DNA of 16,999 nt from Pseudomonadota bacterium. GTDB lineage: Bacteria > Pseudomonadota > Gammaproteobacteria > Steroidobacterales > Steroidobacteraceae. Position numbers and translations under genes: made by a program. The stretch lies in contig JAEZCR010000164.1 in assembly GCA_023433465.1 (NCBI GenBank), forward strand, positions 1 through 16,999, given 5' to 3'. Below, in pieces: positions 8,021 to 14,702 of the stretch; position 1 is the stretch's first letter, and every line of letters starts with the position of its first letter. The notes beneath the pieces are model-generated. The model was not told where the DNA came from, made no database searches, and saw only the letters and a list, made by a program, of their open reading frames with translations.

Positions 8021-8054
8021 GGTGGGGAAAACGGTGCCGGTGTAAAAAGTGGGG

Positions 8055-8723
8055 ATGAAACGTGCGGTCGTATTGCTGTCAGGCGGACTCGATTCCGCAA
8101 CCGTTCTCGCGTTGGCGCGAAAAGCGGGGCTCGAGTGCTTCGCGCTGTCGGTGGATTACGGACAGCGGCACGAGGCCGAGCTCAACGCGGCGGCTGCGGT
8201 CGCGCGGGCGCTCGGCGCGCGCGAGCATCGGGTCATGCACGTCGATCTCGCGAACATCGGCGGCTCCGCGCTCACGGATCATTCGGTCGACGTGCCCACG
8301 TCACCCACGACCGGCATTCCCATCACCTACGTCCCCGCGCGCAACACGATCATGCTGTCGCTTGCGCTCGCGTGGGCCGAGGTGCTGAAGGCCGAGGAAA
8401 TCCACGTCGGCGTGAACGCCGTGGACTATTCGGGTTATCCGGACTGCCGCCCCGAGTTCATCGCCGCGTTCCAGAACCTCGCGAAGCTCGCGACCAAGGT
8501 CGGCGTCGAGGGCAGCCCCATCGCCATCCGGGCGCCGCTCATTTCCATGAGCAAGGCGCAAATCGTGCGCACCGGCATCGAAAGCGGTGTCGACTTCGCC
8601 CTCACGGTTTCCTGTTACCAGGCCGACGATTCCGGCCGCGCCTGCGGCCGCTGCGATTCCTGCCGCCTGCGCCGCGAGGGCTTCTCGGCCGCGGGGGTCG
8701 CCGATCCGACACGGTATGTGTAG
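8055..8723 (+). CDS. queC: 7-cyano-7-deazaguanine (preQ0) synthase QueC
   Basis: QueC uses ATP and ammonia to turn 7-carboxy-7-deazaguanine into preQ0, the step after QueE. The 222-residue protein begins MKRAVVLLSGGLDSATVLALA, containing the PP-loop SGGLDS. Further along are the conserved segments ALSVDYGQRHEAEL, YVPARNTIMLSLALA and NAVDYSGYPDCRPEFI. A C-terminal zinc site is formed by the cysteines of SCYQAD and ACGRCDSCRLRREGF. ATG 8055 is chosen; an in-frame GTG two codons upstream (8049) is less likely because the GGGG before the ATG acts as its ribosome-binding site. queD and queF are not in the window. Confidence 0.96.
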   Translation: MKRAVVLLSGGLDSATVLALARKAGLECFALSVDYGQRHEAELNAAAAVARALGAREHRVMHVDLANIGGSALTDHSVDVPTSPTTGIPITYVPARNTIMLSLALAWAEVLKAEEIHVGVNAVDYSGYPDCRPEFIAAFQNLAKLATKVGVEGSPIAIRAPLISMSKAQIVRTGIESGVDFALTVSCYQADDSGRACGRCDSCRLRREGFSAAGVADPTRYV

Positions 8724-8734
8724 ACTGCGCGCCC
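8721..8734 (+). promoter_or_regulatory. Possible tRNA promoter: -10 box and GC-rich discriminator
   Basis: TAGACT (8721-8726, four of six matches to TATAAT) is followed directly by GCGCGCCC, a GC-rich discriminator of the kind found at stringently controlled stable-RNA promoters. It lies 15-20 bp before the tRNA 5' end. No convincing -35 box is seen upstream inside the end of queC, so the call is weak. Confidence 0.25.
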
Positions 8735-8741
8735 TTCCCGG

Positions 8742-8816
8742 GGGTTGGTAGCTCAGCGGTAGAGCAGCGCCCTTTTAAGGCGGTGGTCGTGGGTTCGATC
8801 CCCACCCAACCCACCA
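8742..8816 (+). tRNA. tRNA-Lys (anticodon UUU)
   Basis: A complete cloverleaf can be drawn. The acceptor stem pairs GGGTTGG (8742-8748) with CCAACCC (8806-8812). The D arm is GCTC/GAGC. The anticodon loop is CTTTTAA, with TTT at 8774-8776. The T arm is GTGGG-TTCGATC-CCCAC, and CCA is encoded at 8814-8816. The anticodon-stem pair 27-43 is G:G and unpaired, where E. coli tRNA-Lys has G:U; the other four stem pairs are Watson-Crick. A tRNA-Lys directly after queC is the usual arrangement in pseudomonads. No tRNA-end repeat or integrase that would mark an occupied attachment site is visible downstream. Confidence 0.96.
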
Positions 8817-8863
8817 TCCCGTTCCCGCGATAAACTCCCCGCAGTCTCACCGGGGGGAACACC

Positions 8864-10342
8864 ATGCTTCGGAATTCGGCCGCCGCTCTGGCGGTGTTGG
8901 GTATGTTTGTCGCGGGGATTTCTCAGGGCGCCGAAAGCGCCACGCCCGCCTGGAAACCGCTGTTCAACGGCAAGAACTTCAGCGGCTGGACCGCGAGCTA
9001 CGCCTCGAAGGCCCCCGACAACGCCTCCGCGCCCGCGAGCTACTTCCGCGTCGAGGACGGCGCGATCCACGCCTATCCGACGCATCCCGCCGGCAGCGAG
9101 CAGCCCAACGTCGTCCTCGTGACCGACACCGAGCACCGCGACTACCGCCTCAGCCTCGAATACAAATGGGGCGAGAAGAAATTCGCGCCGCGGAACGATC
9201 ACGTGCGCGACGCGGGACTCCTTTATCACGTGCACCGCGACCGTCCCGCCGACTGGCCGGCCTCGATCGAGTCCCAGATCCAGGAAGGGGACACGGGCGA
9301 CCTCTGGGCGATCTCCGCGCGCGCGTCGAGTTACATCGACCCGAAGACCCGACGTTACACACCGCCCGAAAACGGCGGCGTCGCGATTACCGTCGGCAAC
9401 GACGGCAAGTTCGAACGCGTGCGCCACGGCCGCGTGAACGAATACCCGGGCTGGAACAAGCTCGAGATCATCGTGCGCGGCGATCGCGCGACGCACATCG
9501 TCAACGGCGTGGTGAACATGCGCGTCAGCGACCTGAAAGCCTGGGACGCGGCAAGCAATTCGTGGGTCAAGCTCGACCGCGGCCGCATCGGTCTGCAGGC
9601 GGAAAGCGCCGAGATCTTCTACCGCAACATCTCGATTCGTCCGCTGACCGACGCCGACGACCTGCCGCCGCCGCCTAAGGCCACGGAAGTCTGGTTCCCG
9701 GTTCCCGCGAAAGTGACCCCGGGCGCGACCCCCGGCGCGCCGCCCTCGGACGCCATCATCCTGTTCGACGGCAAGAACCTCGATGCGTGGCAGAGCGCGC
9801 GCGACGGATCGCCGGCGCGCTGGAACGTCGTCAACGGCGAGATGGTCGTCGCGCCAGGCACGGGCGACATCCAGACGAAGGCCGGCTTCGGCGACCAGCA
9901 GCTGCACATCGAGTGGGTCACACCCGAGCTGCCGCCCGACAAGGTGAACCAGGATCGCGGCAACAGCGGTGTGTTCCTGCAGGACATCTACGAAGTGCAG
10001 GTGCTCGACAACTACACGAGTCCGACCTACGTGAACGGCATGGTCGGGTCTATCTACAAGCAATTCCCGCCGCTCGTGAACGCGACGCGCCCGGCCGAGA
10101 ACTGGAACGTCTACGACATCATCTTCACCGCGCCGCGGTTCAACGCCGACGGCTCACTCGCCAGCCCGGCTCGCGTGACCGTGCTCCACAACGGCGTACT
10201 CGTGCAGAACGATACGGTGCTGAAGGGCGGGACCACCTACATCGGCGCGCCGTTCTACTACGCCCATGGGGACGCGCCGCTGCGCCTGCAGGACCACGGC
10301 CACCTCGTGCGCTTCCGCAACATCTGGGTTCGCAAGCTCTGA
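8864..10342 (+). CDS. Secreted protein with two tandem DUF1080 (3-keto-glycoside hydrolase-like) domains
   Basis: The 492-residue precursor has a signal peptide (MLRNSAAALAVLGMFVAGIS, cleavage near residue 23-26), so it is exported. Two copies of the concanavalin-like DUF1080 fold follow. The first starts at about residue 31 (PLFNGKNFSGW) and contains GLLYHVHRD and IESQIQEGDTGDLW. The second starts at about residue 299 (ILFDGKNLDAW) and contains NSGVFLQD and YEVQVLDNY. A Pro-rich linker (about 264-295) joins them. Some DUF1080 proteins are reported as 3-keto-disaccharide hydrolases; the exact substrate here cannot be read from sequence. GGGGGG upstream of ATG 8864 is a strong, unusually G-rich ribosome-binding site. 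The gene stands alone between the tRNA and a terminator. The sugar porter further downstream suggests, by context only, a role in carbohydrate use. Confidence 0.85.
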   Translation: MLRNSAAALAVLGMFVAGISQGAESATPAWKPLFNGKNFSGWTASYASKAPDNASAPASYFRVEDGAIHAYPTHPAGSEQPNVVLVTDTEHRDYRLSLEYKWGEKKFAPRNDHVRDAGLLYHVHRDRPADWPASIESQIQEGDTGDLWAISARASSYIDPKTRRYTPPENGGVAITVGNDGKFERVRHGRVNEYPGWNKLEIIVRGDRATHIVNGVVNMRVSDLKAWDAASNSWVKLDRGRIGLQAESAEIFYRNISIRPLTDADDLPPPPKATEVWFPVPAKVTPGATPGAPPSDAIILFDGKNLDAWQSARDGSPARWNVVNGEMVVAPGTGDIQTKAGFGDQQLHIEWVTPELPPDKVNQDRGNSGVFLQDIYEVQVLDNYTSPTYVNGMVGSIYKQFPPLVNATRPAENWNVYDIIFTAPRFNADGSLASPARVTVLHNGVLVQNDTVLKGGTTYIGAPFYYAHGDAPLRLQDHGHLVRFRNIWVRKL

Positions 10343-10350
10343 ACGGATCG

Positions 10351-10403
10351 GCCGCGGCCCGGTCAGTCCTCGAAATCGAGGTTGACCGGCCCGCGCGGCT
10401 TTT
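10351..10403 (+). terminator. Rho-independent terminator after the DUF1080 gene
   Basis: A long hairpin starts 8 bp after the stop. The outer stem is GCCGCG/CGCGGC, the middle stem CCGGTCA/TGACCGG, and the inner stem CCTCG/CGAGG around an AAAT loop. It is followed directly by TTTTCCTGTTT. That makes 18 base pairs with two small internal loops and a T tract, a good intrinsic terminator. Its left arm also encodes the last residues of the candidate small ORF on the opposite strand. Confidence 0.6.
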
Positions 10404-10536
10404 CCTGTTTCTGCATGCGGCCCGTGAGCGGCGTCGGGGTCAGGACGTTATCGCCATAGATTGGCATGAGACCCATGTCACAAGGGTAATCGACGGCAAA
10501 TTCTTGCCGCCTTCCGGGGCCTCGCCCGCCGGCCAT
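10363..10536 (-). CDS. Candidate small protein of 57 residues, unknown function
   Basis: On the minus strand an ATG at 10536 opens a 57-codon frame, with an in-frame ATG at 10476 giving 37 codons. I do not recognise the product. It starts MAGGRGPGRRQEFAVDYPCD and ends KPRGPVNLDFED, with no signal peptide or membrane helix. The downstream half, from EFAVDYP on, looks more protein-like than the Gly/Arg-rich start and is rich in Pro, Asp and Met. About three quarters of third positions there are G or C, a little lower than the neighbouring genes. No strong Shine-Dalgarno precedes either start. The last codons lie in the arm of a plus-strand terminator hairpin, so the frame could be a by-product of that structure. 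A real conserved small protein and chance remain open. Confidence 0.3.
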   Translation of the reverse strand: MAGGRGPGRRQEFAVDYPCDMGLMPIYGDNVLTPTPLTGRMQKQEKPRGPVNLDFED

Positions 10537-10550
10537 TCCCGTGGCGCGCG

Positions 10551-10580
10551 TTCAAGGGAACGCCCTTTACATCCGATAAT
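10551..10580 (+). promoter_or_regulatory. Possible promoter of the histidine kinase operon
   Basis: GATAAT (10575-10580) matches five of six bases of the -10 consensus and stands out in this GC-rich sequence. TTCAAG (10551-10556) lies 18 bp upstream as a poor -35 box. Transcription would begin near 10587, about 58 nt before the kinase ATG. The -10 box lies inside an inverted repeat, CAAGGG (10553-10558) / CCCTTG (10581-10586). Confidence 0.3.
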
Positions 10581-10591
10581 CCCTTGAGAGC

Positions 10592-10611
10592 GGCGGGCCA
10601 ACAGGCCCGCC
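10592..10611 (+). promoter_or_regulatory. Stable GC hairpin in the kinase leader
   Basis: GGCGGGCC (10592-10599), AACA loop, GGCCCGCC (10604-10611) form a perfect 8-bp stem just after the presumed transcription start and about 20 bp before the kinase ribosome-binding site (GGGAGGAG, 10630-10637). The following CTTGTTAG is not a proper T tract, so it is a poor terminator. It could instead protect the 5' end or tune expression. Confidence 0.4.
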
Positions 10612-10644
10612 CGCTTGTTAGTCCGCATTGGGAGGAGTTACCGG

Positions 10645-12552
10645 ATGAGCGACGCGCGCACCGAAGGAGCCGCGCCCGAACACGCCACGACCGAGCTGCC
10701 GTTGCAGGCACAGCTCGTCGGGTCGCTCGCGCTCGTGCTCGTTCTCAGCGCCATCGCGGGTCTGGTCGGCTACGCGACCTTCGACGCGACTTCGCTCGAG
10801 AACAGCGCGCGCGCCAAGGCCATGATGTACACGTCAAACCTTGCCTCGGAGCTCTACGGGGCGGTTGCGACGAACGACACGGTGCACGCGGAACTGACCA
10901 TCGCGCCGCTCGCCACTGACCGCAACGTGCATGGCGTCGCCGTCTATGCGCCGGGCGGTCGCAGGCTTGCAGGTCTCGGCCAGTTTCCGGCGACGCTCGT
11001 CGCGGGCGACAAGGTCAGCCCGTCCGACGAACGCGTGCTGCTCACGGTCCGCGACATTCGCGTGGACGACGGTCTTGCCGGTCGGCTCTACCTGGCCCTG
11101 TCCACCGAACATATCGCCTCGGCGCGCTTCCGCGCGGCGCAGTTCCCCGCGATGACGACCGCGTGCGTGCTGCTGTTCGCGATCCTGCTCGCGCTCGCCA
11201 ATTCTTTCAGCGTCATGATGTCCGAAGTCGTGCGTATGTTCGAAGAGCGCCGGCAGATGGAGCGCACGGAGAAGGAACGGCTCGAGAAGCTCGTCTCCGA
11301 GCGCACGCAGGAACTCGAGCGCGGCCGCGAGCAGTACCGGCTCGTGGTCGAGGGCACGCAGGCGATTCCATTCGCGCTCGACGTGGAGGACGGCCACTTC
11401 GAATACATCGGCCCGCAGGGACCCGCGCGCCTCGGCTTCAACGAAGAGCTCTGGAAGCAGAACGGCTTCCTCGACAAACTGATGCCGCGCGATCGCAATG
11501 GCGCGGTGCGCGCGCGCATGGATCACAGCGAGTCCGGCTCGTTCGAAGCCGAGGCCACCGTGCTCACACAGGACGATCGGCGCGTCGACCTGCGCTGGGT
11601 GGCGAGTTGCGAGCAGAGCGACAGCACCGGCCAACACAAGGTCCTGCGCGGCATGATGCTCGACGTAACCGAGCAACGCCGCCTCGAGAACGATCTTGCC
11701 CAGGCGCAGAAACTCGAGAGCGTCGGCCGCCTCGCGGCGGGCGTCGCGCACGAGATCAACACGCCGGTGCAGTTCGTGTCCGACAGCGTGCACTTCGTGC
11801 GCGAGGCGATGGACGACCTCGCCGAGATCGTCGACAAGTACCGCAATCTGCGCGCCGCGACGCTCAATGGAAGCGCCAGTGCCCCCGACGTCGTGGCGGC
11901 CGCGAAGGCGGCGGAAGAGGCGGAGGACGACGCGGATCTCGACTACATCCTCGAGAACGCGCCCGTCGCGCTCGATCGTGCGCGCGAAGGCCTCGGCCGC
12001 GTCGCCGCCATCGTGCGCTCGATGAAGGAGTTCGCGCACCCGGACCGAAAGGAAATGGCGACGGCGGACATCAACCAGGCGATCCGCAGCACGCTCGTGA
12101 TCGCCTCCAACGAATACAAGTACGTCGCGGAGGTCGAGACCGGCTTCGATCCGGAGCTTCCGCGCGTGAATTGTTATGCGGGTGAGGTCAACCAGGTGGT
12201 CCTGAATCTCATCGTCAACGCCGCGCACGCCATCGGCGACGTGGTGAAGGAGCAGGGCGGTGGCAAGGGCAAGATCCGTGTCGCGACCCGCGTGGTAGGC
12301 GACTGCGTAGAGATCGCGATCAGCGACACGGGCAAGGGGATTCCGCCCGAGGTGCGCTCGCGCATCTTCGATCCGTTCTTCACGACCAAGGAAGTCGGCA
12401 AGGGCACCGGGCAGGGACTCGCGATCGCGCGCACGGTGGTCGTCGACAAACACGGCGGCACGCTGCACTTCGATACCGAGGTCGGCAAGGGCACCACTTT
12501 CTACATCCGCCTCCCGATCGCGGGACCGGCGAGCGCGTCCGCGGCCGCCTGA
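10645..12552 (+). CDS. Membrane-bound PAS-type sensor histidine kinase
   Basis: The 635-residue protein has two membrane helices (about 22-45 and 170-193) flanking an extracytoplasmic region of about 120 residues with no family I recognise. A cytoplasmic coiled coil (about 205-230) is followed by a PAS-like domain (about 232-350, ending in VLRGMMLDVTEQRRLE). The dimerisation domain carries the phospho-acceptor His369 in GVAHEINTPVQF. The ATPase domain has the N box QVVLNLIVNAAHA (Asn525), G1 SDTGKGIP, F box DPFFTTK and G2 GTGQGLAIA. All catalytic elements are present. A charged, Ala-rich insert of roughly 40 residues separates the H box from the rest of the dimerisation domain. ATG 10645 has a near-perfect GGGAGGAG upstream. 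No response regulator is encoded nearby; the sugar porter begins 10 bp downstream. Confidence 0.92.
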   Translation: MSDARTEGAAPEHATTELPLQAQLVGSLALVLVLSAIAGLVGYATFDATSLENSARAKAMMYTSNLASELYGAVATNDTVHAELTIAPLATDRNVHGVAVYAPGGRRLAGLGQFPATLVAGDKVSPSDERVLLTVRDIRVDDGLAGRLYLALSTEHIASARFRAAQFPAMTTACVLLFAILLALANSFSVMMSEVVRMFEERRQMERTEKERLEKLVSERTQELERGREQYRLVVEGTQAIPFALDVEDGHFEYIGPQGPARLGFNEELWKQNGFLDKLMPRDRNGAVRARMDHSESGSFEAEATVLTQDDRRVDLRWVASCEQSDSTGQHKVLRGMMLDVTEQRRLENDLAQAQKLESVGRLAAGVAHEINTPVQFVSDSVHFVREAMDDLAEIVDKYRNLRAATLNGSASAPDVVAAAKAAEEAEDDADLDYILENAPVALDRAREGLGRVAAIVRSMKEFAHPDRKEMATADINQAIRSTLVIASNEYKYVAEVETGFDPELPRVNCYAGEVNQVVLNLIVNAAHAIGDVVKEQGGGKGKIRVATRVVGDCVEIAISDTGKGIPPEVRSRIFDPFFTTKEVGKGTGQGLAIARTVVVDKHGGTLHFDTEVGKGTTFYIRLPIAGPASASAAA

Positions 12553-12562
12553 AGGAAACCTC

Positions 12563-13996
12563 ATGAAACTCGGCAAGGTCAATTCGAGCCACATTCGCGC
12601 GGTCACGGGCACGACCTTCGTCGCGACGCTGAGCTCGTTGCTGTTCGGTTACTGCACCGCCGTGATCGCGGGCACGGTCGGTGCGATCGATCACAACTTC
12701 ATCCTGCCGCGCAACCTGAACGGCAACGCGGCGAACGCGCTGCTGGGCCTCACGGTGTGCAGCGCACTGGTCGGCACGATCATCGGCGCGTTGCTCGCGC
12801 GGCCGGCGGCCACTTTGTTAGGCCGGAAGAAACCGATGATCCTCGCGGCCATCCTGTTCGTCGTCTCCGCAGTGGGTTCCGCGTATCCAGAGCTCGGCAT
12901 CGCGCCGATCGGGGAGATGGGCCCGGCCGCGATCTGGCCCTTCAATTTCTACCGCATGCTGGGCGGCATCGCCGTCGGTCTTGCGTCGATGATCGCGCCC
13001 ACGTACGTCGGCGAATTCGCGCCGAGCGCGGTGCGCGGACAGCTCGGCGCGTACCAGCAGATCGCGATCATCGGGGGCATGACCATCGCGTACTTCGTGA
13101 ACTGGGGCATTGCGCTGCAGGGTGACGACAACTGGGTGCTCGAGACCGGCTGGCGCTGGATGATGCTGGCGCTGGTGATTCCGGCCATGGCGTTTTTCTA
13201 CCTGAGCTTCTCGGTGCCGGAGAGCCCGCGATGGCTGGTGAAGCGCGGGCAGATCGAGGCCGCGCGCCGGCTGCTCAGGCGCTCGGCGGAGCCGTCCGAA
13301 GTGGAGCCGATGCTCGCGGAGCTCGCGAACGCCGAGTCGGACGAGAAACCCGCGCCTCTGTTCGCGTTCGGCGCGCGCGTGGTGCTCGTCGGCATCGCGC
13401 TGTCGGTGTTCCAGCAGCTGGTGGGCGTCAACACGGTGCTGTACTACGGGCCGAAGATTTTCGAGTCCATGGGTTATTACATGGACGCCGCGTTCCTCGG
13501 CATCCTGATCGCGTGCATGGTGAACCTGATGTTCACGATGGTCGTCGTGCTGCTGGTCGACAAGATAGGCCGCAAACCGCTGCTGCTGTTCGGCGGCGTC
13601 ATCATGGGCATCTCGATGCTCGCGCTCGGCTCGCTGTTCAATTCCGGCAATACCGGGCTGCTCGGACTCGTGGCGATCTGCTTCTACCTCGCGGGCTTCG
13701 CGGTGTCGTTCGGCCCGGTCGTGTGGATCATGCTGAGCGAGATCTATCCGGCGCCGATCCGCGGCCAGGCGATGTCGCTGGCCGTCGCGTCGCAGTGGGT
13801 CGCGAACCTGCTGGTTTCCGCCACCTTCCCGCTGCTGCTCGGCAACGGCATCTGGAACCATGGCTATGTGTTCTGGGTGTACGGCGGCTTCGGCATACTC
13901 GCGGCATTCGTCGTGCTCCGGTTCGTCCCGGAGACGCGCGGTGTGGATAGCGAATTGCTGGCGACACTCTGGAAGCGGCAGGACGCCGCTGCATGA
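12563..13996 (+). CDS. XylE-like sugar porter (MFS), lacking the proton-coupling Asp
   Basis: This is a 477-residue, 12-helix major-facilitator sugar porter, closest by eye to the E. coli D-xylose/H+ symporter XylE. Family signatures are present: YRMLGGIAVGLASM, VPESPRWLVKRGQ, FQQLVGVNTVLYYGP, DKIGRKPLLL, VVWIMLSEIYP and FVPETRG. Sugar-contacting positions known from XylE (the QQ, N and Y of helix 7, the N of helix 8, W of helix 10, QW of helix 11) are all conserved. The helix-1 motif, FGYDTAVISGT in XylE, is FGYCTAVIAGT here, so the coupling Asp27 is Cys31. This argues for facilitated diffusion or a different coupling. AAGGAAA precedes the ATG, 10 bp after the kinase stop, so the two genes are probably cotranscribed. 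The substrate is unknown; a pentose or hexose is likely. Confidence 0.92.
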   Translation: MKLGKVNSSHIRAVTGTTFVATLSSLLFGYCTAVIAGTVGAIDHNFILPRNLNGNAANALLGLTVCSALVGTIIGALLARPAATLLGRKKPMILAAILFVVSAVGSAYPELGIAPIGEMGPAAIWPFNFYRMLGGIAVGLASMIAPTYVGEFAPSAVRGQLGAYQQIAIIGGMTIAYFVNWGIALQGDDNWVLETGWRWMMLALVIPAMAFFYLSFSVPESPRWLVKRGQIEAARRLLRRSAEPSEVEPMLAELANAESDEKPAPLFAFGARVVLVGIALSVFQQLVGVNTVLYYGPKIFESMGYYMDAAFLGILIACMVNLMFTMVVVLLVDKIGRKPLLLFGGVIMGISMLALGSLFNSGNTGLLGLVAICFYLAGFAVSFGPVVWIMLSEIYPAPIRGQAMSLAVASQWVANLLVSATFPLLLGNGIWNHGYVFWVYGGFGILAAFVVLRFVPETRGVDSELLATLWKRQDAAA

Positions 13997-13997
13997 A

Positions 13998-14048
13998 GGG
14001 GGACATTCCTCGTTTCCCAGTCTTGCCAGGAAACGAAGAAGGTCCCCG
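13998..14048. repeat. REP-like 19-bp inverted repeat, probable bidirectional terminator
   Basis: The left arm (13999-14017) and right arm (14029-14047) pair over 17 of 19 positions around an 11-nt loop. The only mismatches are 14005/14041 and 14009/14037. The arms begin GGGGACATTCCTCG and end CGAAGAAGGTCCCC. The element fills the 52-bp gap between the convergent stops of the sugar porter and the DUF6624 gene. There is no T tract, so termination would rely on the stem alone. Its form resembles chromosomal REP-type palindromes; other copies are not seen in this window. Confidence 0.6.
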
Positions 14049-14627
14049 TTACTCGAGCCAGCCGACGCTGCGGCGGAATTCGAGTTCGGCTTTTTCTTTC
14101 GCGGCGTGGTCGATCCGGGGTTGTGGCTGCGCGCGGGCTTGCGCCAGGGTTTGCGCGAAGGGCGGCAGGCCTGCCTGCATGCGCATCGAATTCACGCGGG
14201 ATTGGTTTTCGATCGGATGCGGCTCGAGTCCATCCGGTCCCATGCGTAGTTGCGTGCCGTAACGTTGCGGGCGGCCCTCGTAGACGCGGATCCGGTCGTC
14301 GATGATCGCGAACTGCCAGCGGGGCGCGTCCCCGACGTCGGTGGCGCGTTCGATGAGGTCGCGGCACTGCCTCATGAACGAAGGCTCCGCGATCGAATGC
14401 AGCGCGATGCGCCAGGCGGCTTTCGCGCCTTTTTCTCCGACCAGCGAAACGCCCGGCCAGCCGAAAACAGCGATGATCTGCCGCAACCGGCTCGCGTTTG
14501 CGCGGTGGAGTTGTTCGAGGCCTGGATGATAGTTCTCGTCGAGCTCACCGGCGGCGGTCAGCTCGGCGCGCAGCGCCTGGTCGCGCGCCTCCATGTCGAG
14601 AAGCGCCTTCTCGAGTGATGTATCCAT
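14049..14627 (-). CDS. DUF6624-family protein
   Basis: The 192-residue protein has the layout I associate with DUF6624. It has an N-terminal ALLDMEARDQALRAEL helix, then HRANASRLRQIIAVFGWPG, SLVGEKGAKAAWRIALHS, FMRQCRDLIE, and the conserved IDDRIRVYEGRPQRYGTQL. The family has no assigned activity. No signal peptide or membrane segment is seen, so it is probably cytoplasmic. The start is chosen to include the whole N-terminal helix. The GGGAGGGG before it abuts the ATG, closer than normal, and Met12 is an alternative. Its own promoter is likely (TATATT at 14672-14677). It lies downstream of the EF-hand gene on the same strand and converges with the sugar porter. Confidence 0.75.
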   Translation of the reverse strand: MDTSLEKALLDMEARDQALRAELTAAGELDENYHPGLEQLHRANASRLRQIIAVFGWPGVSLVGEKGAKAAWRIALHSIAEPSFMRQCRDLIERATDVGDAPRWQFAIIDDRIRVYEGRPQRYGTQLRMGPDGLEPHPIENQSRVNSMRMQAGLPPFAQTLAQARAQPQPRIDHAAKEKAELEFRRSVGWLE

Positions 14628-14671
14628 CCCCTCCCATGCCTCGATGCGACCAGTTAGGTCGGCCGAGGCCT

Positions 14672-14677
14672 AATATA
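14672..14677 (-). promoter_or_regulatory. Possible -10 box of the DUF6624 gene
   Basis: TATATT on the minus strand matches five of six consensus bases and sits in the most AT-rich stretch nearby (14671-14679). It is about 45 bp upstream of the ATG. The hexamer 17 bp upstream, GTTCTC, is a poor -35 box. Confidence 0.35.
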
Positions 14678-14702
14678 TACGACGCACGGCAATAGAGAAC
14701 CC

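Noticed and set aside
8021..8054. preQ1 riboswitch before queC
   Set aside because: The gap is only 34 bp, too short and without the expected pseudoknot pattern.
8832..8858. Terminator from CCCCG/CGGGG just before the DUF1080 start
   Set aside because: The right arm is the G-rich ribosome-binding site and no T tract follows; pairing is only five bases.
8742..8863. tRNA-Lys as an integration site for a genomic island
   Set aside because: No integrase, no repeat of the tRNA 3' end and no composition change are visible downstream in this window.
8753..10063. 436-codon minus-strand open frame over the tRNA and DUF1080 gene
   Set aside because: It runs across the tRNA and has no domain; the DUF1080 motifs and signal peptide are on the plus strand.
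10834..12612. 592-codon minus-strand open frame opposite the histidine kinase
   Set aside because: It is Arg/His/Ala/Asp-rich with no recognisable motif, and is explained by GC-rich codons of the kinase. All kinase motifs are in the plus frame.
12818..13861. 347-codon minus-strand open frame opposite the sugar porter
   Set aside because: It is His/Arg/Gln-rich, with neither a membrane nor an enzymatic pattern; a complementary-strand artefact.
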